A stretch of 64,000 bases of DNA from Rheinheimera sp. (GTDB lineage: Bacteria > Pseudomonadota > Gammaproteobacteria > Enterobacterales > Alteromonadaceae), in NCBI GenBank assembly GCA_003543135.1, contig DPJG01000006.1, forward strand, positions 186,001-250,000, given 5' to 3'. This document shows, piece after piece, positions 1 through 8,486 of the stretch (its first letter is position 1; each line of letters begins with the position of its first letter). The notes under the pieces were generated by a model. That model had not been told where the DNA came from and did not search any database. It saw only the letters and a list, made by a program, of their open reading frames with translations. A program made the translations under genes and the position numbers.

Positions 1-105
1 GTATTATTTGAGCAGTATTACGCAGGCTTAGCGGAATAACACTGCATTTTCACGACTGTGGGCTGCTGCTTTTGCTGCAGCCAACCCAAGCACTCTCAAA
101 CCGAA

Positions 106-2367
106 TCATCCTTTACTATTTCGCGGCAAAATCCTGATCGTGTGAATGTCTTTTTCCACCGCAAAAGTACTGTACAGCAGCTGCTGCGCGTTTATATCGG
201 AAATGTCGGTTTCTGCAATATCCTGTGAAAGCGTTATGTTGCTGATTTTAGATGCTTTCTGGCTAGGAAAGGCAAAAAACCAGACCTCAGGTTTTGATTG
301 GACCGTGCTCGATTGCATAGCACTTAACAGCAAAAAAACGCCGTTGTTTTTGACAAAATGTCGTAAAATTTGTCTGTTTTCCGGTGCCTGAAACAACGGC
401 GTCCCTTTAGCATCCAAGAGCTGCCCTTGATTGATTTGATAACGCTGGTTCTGGTGATACAGCAAATCTCCGACGCTGACACTTTGTTTTTGCTCAGCTG
501 TAGCTAAATCAAACTCTATCCAACGTTGTAACTTCTGCGACTTCTGAACCAACAATAAGCGATCTGGTTGTTGCAACCACTGGCTTGGCTGGCCAATCAC
601 GGTATCAAAATACCGGACCTTCGGCTGCAGCGTATTGAGGCCAAGAAACCTAAGGTCAAGCAACACCAAGCGGTCATTTCTGGCAAATGCCAGTTGTTTG
701 CCATCTGCTGACCATAATGGCTGTGACACGGCCAGATGCTGATCCGGATTGTGGTAAACCAGCTGCTCAGTTTTGCGCTGCACATCTAAGATAAAAATCT
801 GACTGTGGCCGTTTTTGTTTGACACATAAGCCAGTTGGTTGCCATCCGGCGAAACACTGCCCTGCCAATCATGTGCCGTGGCAGAGGTGAGCTGCGTTTT
901 TTTCTGACTTCCCAAATCCAGGCTATAGATATTTCCGAAAATTCTGGCCTGGCTATAACTTAATAACCTGCCATCAGGCGACAGCACCGGATAATGAATA
1001 AAAGCGTAATTTTCAAAAGCCAGTCTGCTGAGCTCTTGCTCAGGACTTAAATAGAATAACCTCTTGCCGTCACTGAGCAGGTAACCTTTCGCAGTGGCAT
1101 GGTACACAATAAAATACCAGTTGGCGTCCAGCGTTTTATAGTCGGTAAGCTCAGCGCCATTTTTAGACAACAACTTGATTTGAGAGCGTTTTTTATCATC
1201 AAAACCCAATAATGTCAGGTAATTATGATCTGCAGCGGGCGCAATACGATAAGGCGAAAACTGTTGACTTGGCACATACAATAAATCGACCTGTCCTGAA
1301 CTTAAATGGGCTTTAAATAACCGTTGCTCCCCCTGCTGCAAGGCTAAAAAATAAAACTCATTTTCGGCACAAAAAAACGGATTCAGTAATTTGCTACCCG
1401 ATAAAGAAAGATGTCTGCTGCTGGAACGCAGCTGATAATCTGCCGACAACAACAAACTGGCAAAATGCAGCGAATTATCCTGCTCTGTAGCAATCACCAG
1501 TTGCCAAGCACTGGGCTCGGCAGCTGTTTTTTTAGCTGCTGTGGCTGGCACAAAACTAAAAAATTTAATCTGCGCTTCAGTCTGATACAACAACCGATGC
1601 TGCTGCCCATTGGTTGGCGCCAGCCATAGCTCACTGTCGCCGGACACCGTTGCATCTTTAAGATACACAATAGCGTTGCCATCGGGCGTAAACTGGCTGA
1701 AAGACTCCTGCGCTTTGGAGGCGGTCAACGGTTGTAAATCTGCCACTGTCCACTTAGCTTTTGCATCCGCTGCAGCTACTACATCCGCAGGCCAAAACAC
1801 AGCATATAGCACCCAGGATCCCGCACAAAGCAGCAGGCAAAAAACGCTGATCCACCATGGCGCTCGAGCAGCCGCTACTGACTGTTGCGCCGTTTTGGTT
1901 GCTTCAGCTAACGGCAATGCAGGCACAGAGTTTGTTTCCGAGAGCAAAACAACTTCTGCATGCAACGAATAACCACGTTTGGGATGGGTTTTGATCAGTG
2001 ATTTGTTGTGATCCAAAAAGAGGTTGCGCAATTGATTCACGGAGCGCCTGACGGCAACCGGGCTATAAACCGACCTTGGCCAGACAATGGCAAATATCTG
2101 TTCGGCACTGATCGCGTCCCCGGCACAGCTGGCAAGCACAAGCAATACGTCCATCACTTTGGGTTCAAGTTTTTCGACGCTTTCGGCCAAAAACACCTCA
2201 CCGGTGGATGGCAAAATGCGCTGGCCATTCAGGCTAAACCCTGCGCGCAGCGCTGAGATTGCGATGACCGTGTCCGGGTACACAGCGACAGGCGCTGCCC
2301 TATTCACTTTTGTCGCTTCAACAATAGCCAAACCTTTGATTTCCTTATTTTTATAATTCCGAATCAT
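106..2367 (-). CDS. Membrane-anchored winged-helix regulator with PD40/TolB-like sensor domain (CadC/ToxR type)
   Basis: The N-terminal ~100 residues form an OmpR/PhoB-type winged helix (LEPKVMDVLLVLA, then VRRSVNQLRN and HPKRGYSL). A single membrane segment follows (WWISVFCLLLCAGSWVLYAVF), then a long presumably periplasmic part with repeated SPDG/SADG blades (FTPDGNAIVYL, LSPDGRLLSYS, VSPDGNQLAYVSN, WSADGKQLAFA) typical of PD40/TolB-like propellers. This is the layout of one-component CadC-like regulators that bind DNA from the membrane. I chose the ATG at 2367. The open frame runs 40 codons further upstream, but those residues lie before the domain and would crowd the divergent promoter. 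It is divergent from the serine hydrolase at 2518, which is its likely target (inference). The sensed ligand is unknown. Confidence 0.85.
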   Translation of the reverse strand: MIRNYKNKEIKGLAIVEATKVNRAAPVAVYPDTVIAISALRAGFSLNGQRILPSTGEVFLAESVEKLEPKVMDVLLVLASCAGDAISAEQIFAIVWPRSVYSPVAVRRSVNQLRNLFLDHNKSLIKTHPKRGYSLHAEVVLLSETNSVPALPLAEATKTAQQSVAAARAPWWISVFCLLLCAGSWVLYAVFWPADVVAAADAKAKWTVADLQPLTASKAQESFSQFTPDGNAIVYLKDATVSGDSELWLAPTNGQQHRLLYQTEAQIKFFSFVPATAAKKTAAEPSAWQLVIATEQDNSLHFASLLLSADYQLRSSSRHLSLSGSKLLNPFFCAENEFYFLALQQGEQRLFKAHLSSGQVDLLYVPSQQFSPYRIAPAADHNYLTLLGFDDKKRSQIKLLSKNGAELTDYKTLDANWYFIVYHATAKGYLLSDGKRLFYLSPEQELSRLAFENYAFIHYPVLSPDGRLLSYSQARIFGNIYSLDLGSQKKTQLTSATAHDWQGSVSPDGNQLAYVSNKNGHSQIFILDVQRKTEQLVYHNPDQHLAVSQPLWSADGKQLAFARNDRLVLLDLRFLGLNTLQPKVRYFDTVIGQPSQWLQQPDRLLLVQKSQKLQRWIEFDLATAEQKQSVSVGDLLYHQNQRYQINQGQLLDAKGTPLFQAPENRQILRHFVKNNGVFLLLSAMQSSTVQSKPEVWFFAFPSQKASKISNITLSQDIAETDISDINAQQLLYSTFAVEKDIHTIRILPRNSKG

Positions 2368-2517
2368 TTCCGTACAAAAACAGTCGTTTTTCTTTATCGC
2401 TTCACGGCAACAAAACCCTAACACTCGCCCTGCTGTGTTTCCCCCCAGCGACAACAACCGCGACCTGGACGCAACAGCATCATGCACTTTATTTCAACGA
2501 CCTCACAAGAGAGCCTT
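2368..2517. promoter_or_regulatory. Divergent promoter region between regulator and serine hydrolase
   Basis: These 150 bases separate the start codons of two divergent genes and must carry both promoters. I could not pick a convincing -35/-10 pair or operator repeat by eye. The divergent placement is the usual one for a regulator acting on its neighbour. Confidence 0.4.
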
Positions 2518-4017
2518 ATGATAGCTTCAGCATTGAAACTTAAACACCTGTCTGCACTTTGGTCTGTTGCCTTGTTACTAACACTGTTTATCAGCAGCCC
2601 AAACAGCTGTGCCCAAACCAGAAACTACCACACCACCAAGCTCTATCAAAACAAAATTGATAGCGCCATACAAATGCTGCAAAGCACTGACCCGCAAGAC
2701 GTCAGCCGTTACATTGACGCCGAACTGCACCCCGATACTTTACAAAGTTTTGGCGGCGACGGTAGAGAAAGGTATATCGCTTATATCAGTGATATCAAAC
2801 GGTTTCATGGCTCGCTCAGCCTGTTGTCTTATGAAAAGTTATCTGATGAAAAACTCAGGTCTGAACCTTTGCAACTCTCTGCCAGGGTGCGTTCCGCCAG
2901 TACCGAGCTGGATTACCAGTTGCGGCTCGACTTGTCGGCAGAGGCGCCTTATCAAATAACCAACATCGATATAGTTTATGCCCGGGCGCAAGCGGCAGAA
3001 AACAACAAGCTAAACAAGCAACAACTGGCACAGCAGTTGTCGGCTTATGTTGACCGGCTGACAAAACGCGGCACTTTTTCCGGTGTGGTGTTGCTGTCAG
3101 ATCAAAACGGTGTGCTGTATCAAAGTGCCAAAGGCATGGCCGATTTGCGTTATCAGGTGCCCAACAATACCGACACCAAATTTAATCTGGCTTCGATGAA
3201 TAAAATGTTTACTGCAATCAGTATATTGCAGCTGGCAGAAACCAAAAAACTGGCATTAACCGACAAACTGGTGCGTTATCTTGACCCGGCACTTTTTGCC
3301 AAAGGTGATTTTGACCAGATCACCATCCAACAATTGTTGAGCCACACTGCAGGGCTTGGCTGGCCTGCTTACCCTGATACCCATCCAAACAATTTACGAC
3401 ACTTAAATGACTACCGCCCTTTGCTGAAACATCTGCCGTTAAATGCCAAACCTGGCAGCCGTTTTGGCTACAGCAATGAAGGGATGTTGTTGCTGGGCAT
3501 GGTTATTGAAAAGGTTTCCGGCTTGTCGTACGACGACTATGTGCAACAACATATTTATGCCAAAGCCGGCATGACACAAAGTGGCAACTTTGACATCGAC
3601 GGCGTCACTGCCAATATGGCGATGGGTTATTTTTATTCACAACAACTGAAGTCCATGCAAAGTAACTGGTTTATCCAGGCCATTAAAGGCAATGCCGCCG
3701 GTGGTGGTTATTCAACCATCCACGACTTACACAAATTTGCCACAGCTTTAACCAGCTATCAGTTGCTGTCACCTGAGCTGACCCAACTGGCTTACAGTGC
3801 CAAGCCCGAGCTGAATTCCCCTAATTATGGTTATGGTTTTTCGGTACGCAGTGCACACAATGGGCGGGTGGTTGGTCATGCCGGGGATTTTATCGGGGTC
3901 AGCTCAGCACTGCGGATTTATTTAGACAAGGGTTTTACCCTGGTGGTGCTGGCCAATCAGAGTTTTGCCAGTGAACCTGTGGTCAACAAAGCCGATTTAT
4001 TGCTACAGCAGCTGTAA
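2518..4017 (+). CDS. Beta-lactamase/penicillin-binding-protein-like serine hydrolase (class C / S12 type), exported
   Basis: A signal peptide (LWSVALLLTLFISS...CAQ) precedes a ~130-residue N-terminal extension and a serine hydrolase domain. All three S12 motifs are visible: SxxK in LASMNKMF, YxN in FGYSNEGM, and an HAG triad-type motif in VVGHAGDFIG, which replaces KTG as in esterase-like members. The family covers AmpC-type beta-lactamases, D-alanyl-D-alanine carboxypeptidases and esterases, and the sequence does not decide between these. The extension before the domain resembles the small accessory domain often fused to such hydrolases. The start at 2518 has AAGAGAG upstream; an in-frame ATG at 2482 is less likely. 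It is divergent from the PD40 regulator. Confidence 0.85.
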   Translation: MIASALKLKHLSALWSVALLLTLFISSPNSCAQTRNYHTTKLYQNKIDSAIQMLQSTDPQDVSRYIDAELHPDTLQSFGGDGRERYIAYISDIKRFHGSLSLLSYEKLSDEKLRSEPLQLSARVRSASTELDYQLRLDLSAEAPYQITNIDIVYARAQAAENNKLNKQQLAQQLSAYVDRLTKRGTFSGVVLLSDQNGVLYQSAKGMADLRYQVPNNTDTKFNLASMNKMFTAISILQLAETKKLALTDKLVRYLDPALFAKGDFDQITIQQLLSHTAGLGWPAYPDTHPNNLRHLNDYRPLLKHLPLNAKPGSRFGYSNEGMLLLGMVIEKVSGLSYDDYVQQHIYAKAGMTQSGNFDIDGVTANMAMGYFYSQQLKSMQSNWFIQAIKGNAAGGGYSTIHDLHKFATALTSYQLLSPELTQLAYSAKPELNSPNYGYGFSVRSAHNGRVVGHAGDFIGVSSALRIYLDKGFTLVVLANQSFASEPVVNKADLLLQQL

Positions 4018-4193
4018 GCGGCAGATCACAACAGGTCCACAACAACCGGCAGGTGCAGCATTCAGACAAGCTGCGCCTGTTTGCAATCACAATAGTGAAC
4101 TTGTTTACCAGGCTGAACATTGTTCAGTAAAAGCTTTCATCTCGCTCCTCGCATAAACGGCCATCTTTGGGCCGCGTAACATCGGCAACCCCT

Positions 4194-4574
4194 TTAATAA
4201 CCTTTATATTCGCTGTCAGCCGGATTTTGTGGATCGTAGCGCACGGTAATTTTTTTACCTATCGGATAAATACGTTGTTGTTGCTCAACCTGTCGCTCAT
4301 CATCCAAATCATCTTTGTCAAAACGGCCGCTATACTGCACACCGTCTATATGAAATTGATAAGAAACCCACAATCTGTATTCAGTGTCGCTGCTGTGTTT
4401 CACTGTGCCGTCACTATTCTTTTTGCTTTCGGTTTCCGTATATTCTTCAACGGCATGGCTGCTGATGACGGCTGAAGTTTCAGGCCAGGAGCGCACCTCC
4501 ATGGTACGTTGGCAGCCTTTGATTAAAATAAAAACGACAACAACAAAACCAAGCATCTGGGTTATTTTCTTCAT
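4194..4574 (-). CDS. DUF3592-type small membrane-anchored protein
   Basis: This 126-residue protein has one N-terminal hydrophobic segment (MLGFVVVVFILIKGC) with a lipobox-like cysteine, then a soluble domain. It contains a WPET...VI strand start, YRLWVSYQFHIDGVQYSG in the middle and ITVRYDPQNPADS near the end. That YDPxNP ending is the hallmark of DUF3592 proteins, whose function is unknown. It stands alone between two intergenic gaps. Assignment to the family is by motif only. Confidence 0.75.
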   Translation of the reverse strand: MKKITQMLGFVVVVFILIKGCQRTMEVRSWPETSAVISSHAVEEYTETESKKNSDGTVKHSSDTEYRLWVSYQFHIDGVQYSGRFDKDDLDDERQVEQQQRIYPIGKKITVRYDPQNPADSEYKGY

Positions 4575-4878
4575 TTTCTAATATATTCCATTCAATTTCA
4601 GTCGATGAAATGTGCGCGACTCAGCGCCGGGCACTTTCAGGAGCAATAACCGGGGCTTTATTTATTCGGGGATTTTGGCTAAGCACAGCTCAGTTCATGA
4701 ATAACAAACTGATACCAAACAGCGGAAAACGTGGTTGTGATAAAAAAATACCATCAAAACAACGTCCGGCGTCCCTGCCAAAGAGGGTCAGCAGATTATC
4801 TGACCACTCCGGAACACACAACAAAACCACACATAGCGAACAAATCACCGCAACCTGTCAGGTGAAAACTTTCAGTCC
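4575..4878. other. Intergenic stretch without a recognisable gene
   Basis: The 304 bases between the DUF3592 gene and the response-regulator gene contain only short open frames with no plausible ribosome site on either strand. I see no strong hairpin followed by T residues. It probably holds the promoter of the DUF3592 gene at the left. Confidence 0.5.
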
Positions 4879-6261
4879 TCAACCCCCCATTTGTTGCAGG
4901 CCATAACGCTCAATTTTTTTCAGCAGCCCCTGGCGCGATAACCCCAAAACGCGGGCGGCCTGGCTGCGGTTGCCCTGCGACTCCAGCAGGGCCTGGGTTA
5001 ATAAGCTGACTTCCAGCTGTCGCACCTGCTCATCAAGCGACAGACCAGGGCTTGCCAACAGCGGCGTCGCTGCTGGTGTTTGCTGCGGGGTCAGATGTAA
5101 TAACTGAATATCCGAAAGGGTCACCACCCCCCCCTGGGCTATTGCCAGCACACTTTCTAAGGTGTTTTTCAGCTCCCGCACATTGCCCGGGAAAGTTTGT
5201 TGTAAAAACCAGGCCATGGCTTCGGGTGATAACTGAATGTCCGCCGGATGCTGCTGTAAAAACCGTTGAATTAACAGGGGAATATCTTCACGCCTTTCAT
5301 CAAGAGCCGGGGTTTCCAGCGTAATACCTTTAATGCGGTAATATAAATCTTCACGGAATTTGCCCTGGCGCACCAGCTCCGGCAACACCGCATTGGTGGC
5401 GCTAATCAGCCGCACATCAATCTGCTTTTGCTCGCGCCCACCCACAGGATAAAAAGTACCTTCCTGCAACACCCGCAGCATTTTGACCTGCATTGGCAGC
5501 GGCATTTCGCCAATTTCATCCAAAAACAAAGTGCCGCCGTTGGCCAGGCTTAACAGCCCCTGCCGATCTTTGTCGGCGCCGGTAAAAGCGCCTTTCACAT
5601 ACCCAAAGAGCTCACTTTCCAAAAGCTCGGCCGGAATAGCGCCACAATGCACAGAGACAAAAGGCCCTTTGCTACGCAAACTCAGCTGATGTAACACCCG
5701 CGATACCACTTCTTTGCCGGTACCGGACGGGCCTGTCACCAGCACCCGCACTTCGGTGGGCGCAATCCGCTGCACCAGGGTGCGGATATTGTCCATTTGC
5801 CTGGAAACACCCACCAGCTGCGACAGCACATCAGTCGGCTGATGATGCCTTTTGAGTAAGGTCAGTTCGCGGGACAGCTGATGTTTGCTGATAGCGCGTT
5901 TTACCACCACCGCCAGCATATCGGGATCCACAGGTTTGGCCAGAAAATCCCAGGCGCCCAGGCTGATGGCTTTGAGTGCCAGCTCACGCTCGGCGTGGCC
6001 TGTCATAATAATCACCGGCTGGGCGGTAAATTCCGCTAAAGCCAACAGTGTTGCCTGAGGATCAAAAGCCGGTGGCAACGACAAATCCAGCAAAATTAAA
6101 TCAAAACTCTGCGCGGCCAGCTGGGTTCTGGCAGTGGCTAAATCGGCCACCGACACCACCTGATGGCCTTGTTGCGTTAAAAAACGCTCGGCTAATAAGC
6201 GAAAAGCCGGCTCATCATCCACCAGCAAAATACGCGCTATGTCAAAACGTTCCAACGTCAT
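4879..6261 (-). CDS. NtrC-family sigma-54-dependent response regulator
   Basis: Residues 1-125 are a receiver domain (ILLVDDEP; phospho-acceptor D59 in LILLDLSLPP; conserved K in FLAKPVD). A sigma-54 AAA+ domain follows with Walker A GPSGTGKE at 177-184, the sigma-54 contact loop GAFTGA at 224-229 and Walker B FLDE near 246. The C-terminal end is a Fis-type helix-turn-helix (GNRSQAARVLGLSRQGLLKKI). It should activate sigma-54 promoters on phosphorylation. It lies 3 bases downstream of the histidine kinase gene, so the two are co-transcribed and form a two-component pair. The layout recalls PrsK/PrsR-type pairs, but no PEP-CTERM genes are nearby, so I give no symbol. Target promoters are not visible in this window. 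Confidence 0.93.
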   Translation of the reverse strand: MTLERFDIARILLVDDEPAFRLLAERFLTQQGHQVVSVADLATARTQLAAQSFDLILLDLSLPPAFDPQATLLALAEFTAQPVIIMTGHAERELALKAISLGAWDFLAKPVDPDMLAVVVKRAISKHQLSRELTLLKRHHQPTDVLSQLVGVSRQMDNIRTLVQRIAPTEVRVLVTGPSGTGKEVVSRVLHQLSLRSKGPFVSVHCGAIPAELLESELFGYVKGAFTGADKDRQGLLSLANGGTLFLDEIGEMPLPMQVKMLRVLQEGTFYPVGGREQKQIDVRLISATNAVLPELVRQGKFREDLYYRIKGITLETPALDERREDIPLLIQRFLQQHPADIQLSPEAMAWFLQQTFPGNVRELKNTLESVLAIAQGGVVTLSDIQLLHLTPQQTPAATPLLASPGLSLDEQVRQLEVSLLTQALLESQGNRSQAARVLGLSRQGLLKKIERYGLQQMGG

Positions 6262-6264
6262 TCA

Positions 6265-8166
6265 TCAGGCTCCGGGAAAACAAATTTCAAAACTGACAGG
6301 CCAGCCCAGGTCAGTACGATGGCAAATAGTGCCGCCATGGGCCGCCACGATGCGTTGCACTATGGCAAGGCCCAGGCCACTGCCGCCCGCTCTTTTGCTG
6401 ACAAAAGGCCGGAACAACCGGCTCTCAATGGCAGGGTCCAGCGCCGGGCCATTGTTATGCAGGCGCAACACTACAGAGCGGCTGCCATTGGTTTGTGTGG
6501 CTGCATCGGCTTCAATACAGAGCTCTGCTGCTGGCGCGTTGCGTAAAAACGCCAGTGCGTTGTCAATCAGGTTAATCAGCACTTGCTGTAACCGCATAGC
6601 GTCCGCCTGCAGCCAGAGATCTGGCGAAATGCGTAAATCTAACTGCACTTCACCAAGCTCACACTGCGCCAGCACACCCTGCACCAGAGCTAACAACTGC
6701 AACTGTTGCCTCTGCAACTGCAGGTTACCGGCATAAACCAGCATATCGGCAATCAGCCGGTCGGCTCTTTTCAGCTGGGTTTGAATATGGCCTTTGAGCT
6801 CGGCGTCTACAGCAGCAGACGCCATCGAAATAATATTCAGTGGGTTACGCAGCTCATGCGCCATAGAGGCGGCCAGCGCGCCAAGCTCCACCAGATGTTG
6901 CTGGCTCAGGCGGCTTTTTTCTGCCTCGGCCAGCGCCAGCGAGCGTTCCAGATTGGTACAGCTACTTTGTAACAAAGAGCCAAAGACTTCAGTGGTCAGC
7001 TGCATGCCAGGGGTGAGCTCAGTGTGCGGGCTATACACAAAATGCCAGCCGTCCTGCTGCGCTTTACAACAAAGCTGCAGCGCTGCTGTGCCAGGGCCGC
7101 TCTGCGCCAGTAGCCTGTCGCCCTGCTGCAACCTGATTTGCAGCGGTTGTTTCAACGGCTGACTGACCAGCGCCGCCGCCACATCCGCCAGTGCCTGCCA
7201 TTGTTGTGGTTTGGACAATTCACTAAGCCAGGAGCTGACCATCTGCTGACTGAGCGCAACCCCAGGGTAAATTAATCGCTCGGCTAACCGGCTTAAAGGC
7301 CGGTAACAGGCGGCCGCCAGCAGCAATAATAACGATGAATATAACCACAGCTGCCAGCCGGGCACTGCGGCAAGCGCCGGCATCCCAAGCTGGCCAAATA
7401 AAGCACTGATGAGGCCCATCAACAACAACAGCAACAGCCCCATCACCAGCACAAATAAAGCTCTGCTGGCAAAAGCATTCACCGCCAGCATCTGATAACG
7501 CACCACACTGTACACCAGCAGCAGCAGATAACCCGGCAGCAGCAACATAGGATAGGGATACCAGTCGAGCCCAAGTGACGGCAACACAAAACTGCTGGCC
7601 AGCAGCAAACCTAAACCGGCGCTGACACTGATGGCGGCAATGGTGCGGCGTTTATTGCCACTGCTGTTGCGCCAGCCTTGCCAAAGCACCCCATGAGCCA
7701 GTGCACCAAGCGCGACTGTGTACAGCAGATTCACCCAGCCAAAACCGCTAAACAGGAAAAACTGCGGCAACTGCGCTGCAGGTTGTACAGTGGCTGAGGG
7801 TTGGGACCAGCTTAATAAAGTGACCAGAATCGATGTTAAAAACAGCAGGGGTAACAGCGTTTTGAGCCTGGAAATACCGGTATCAGCCGTGGCATTTTTG
7901 CCATCGGCAACAAAATACAAGGCAAATTGCAGATAAAAGGCCGGCATCAACGGATTGGCCAGGATCAGCGCCTTCCCCACCAGCCAGAATTGGTGCTGCA
8001 ACGCCAGATGCCCCAGACACCACAACATCAACATCAGACAAAAAGCACTGAGCGGCGATAACAGCGGCTGAAAGCGGGCATGCCACCATAACCACAGCGC
8101 GGTCCAACCGGCACAGAGGCTGGTTAATAACAGCATCAGTTCAAACAGCAAAGTTAAATCCAGCAT
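6265..8166 (-). CDS. Membrane-bound sensor histidine kinase, partner of the NtrC-type regulator
   Basis: About ten hydrophobic segments occupy the first ~300 residues, suggesting a multi-pass sensor module rather than a periplasmic loop. A degenerate GAF-like linker follows. The kinase core has an H box at H437 (MAHELRNPLNII), an N box (LINLIDNALAFL), a G1 box (LHNNGPALDP) and a G2 box ([13 protein letters not shown]). This is a HisKA/HATPase kinase that autophosphorylates and passes phosphate to the regulator encoded 3 bases downstream. The signal is unknown; the membrane-embedded module suggests a lipophilic or membrane-state cue (inference). Its start lies about 200 bases from the oxidase operon on the other strand, so the intergenic region serves both. 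Confidence 0.9.
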   Translation of the reverse strand: MLDLTLLFELMLLLTSLCAGWTALWLWWHARFQPLLSPLSAFCLMLMLWCLGHLALQHQFWLVGKALILANPLMPAFYLQFALYFVADGKNATADTGISRLKTLLPLLFLTSILVTLLSWSQPSATVQPAAQLPQFFLFSGFGWVNLLYTVALGALAHGVLWQGWRNSSGNKRRTIAAISVSAGLGLLLASSFVLPSLGLDWYPYPMLLLPGYLLLLVYSVVRYQMLAVNAFASRALFVLVMGLLLLLLMGLISALFGQLGMPALAAVPGWQLWLYSSLLLLLAAACYRPLSRLAERLIYPGVALSQQMVSSWLSELSKPQQWQALADVAAALVSQPLKQPLQIRLQQGDRLLAQSGPGTAALQLCCKAQQDGWHFVYSPHTELTPGMQLTTEVFGSLLQSSCTNLERSLALAEAEKSRLSQQHLVELGALAASMAHELRNPLNIISMASAAVDAELKGHIQTQLKRADRLIADMLVYAGNLQLQRQQLQLLALVQGVLAQCELGEVQLDLRISPDLWLQADAMRLQQVLINLIDNALAFLRNAPAAELCIEADAATQTNGSRSVVLRLHNNGPALDPAIESRLFRPFVSKRAGGSGLGLAIVQRIVAAHGGTICHRTDLGWPVSFEICFPGA

Positions 8167-8273
8167 AAGACTCCGGCTACAGCTCTTGCATCAGAACTGT
8201 CCACACTGTTGACACCTCAAGGCGGCAAGAGCGTAAATCAAGTTCACAGCGTCTGCAAGCGATTCCAGAAAAC

Positions 8274-8287
8274 TTGATATAGATCAA
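8274..8287 (+). promoter_or_regulatory. FNR/ANR box upstream of the quinol oxidase operon
   Basis: TTGATATAGATCAA matches the FNR/ANR consensus TTGATNNNNATCAA at all ten defined positions. It sits 78 bases before the first small ORF and 200 bases before cioA. FNR-type regulators commonly control cydAB/cioAB genes, so oxygen control is the natural reading. Whether it activates or represses depends on the transcription start, which I cannot place. Confidence 0.8.
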
Positions 8288-8364
8288 TGTTTTCACTCAA
8301 TGATAACAACTGGCCTGATTCTGGCACCTGCACCGTCAGCACAAATAAATAACCGGAGTGATTG

Positions 8365-8484
8365 ATGGATATAGATATTTTTATGGTGGAACTGGGTGTG
8401 GTGCTGTTGCTGCTGTTATCCAGCGCTTTGGTGTGGCAGCTGCCCGACTATCTGGCGCTTAGCCGCAAGGATGAGGAGCGCTGA
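8365..8484 (+). CDS. 39-residue single-span membrane protein upstream of cioA
   Basis: This small ORF begins MDIDIFMVELGVVLLLLLSS, has one hydrophobic helix, then a charged tail SRKDEER. A ribosome site (CCGGAG) precedes the ATG at 8365, and the stop is 2 bases before the cioA start, so translation is likely coupled. Small single-helix subunits (CydX, CydS, DUF2474) are known in bd-type oxidases, usually downstream of cydB. Here a candidate sits upstream as well. Its first four residues (MDID) repeat those of CioA. An oxidase assembly or stability subunit is my inference; I do not recognise the family. Confidence 0.7.
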   Translation: MDIDIFMVELGVVLLLLLSSALVWQLPDYLALSRKDEER

Positions 8485-8486
8485 AC

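Noticed and set aside
4879-8166. Naming the kinase/regulator pair prsK/prsR
   Set aside because: The architecture is similar, but no PEP-CTERM or exosortase genes are visible, so the name would be unsupported.
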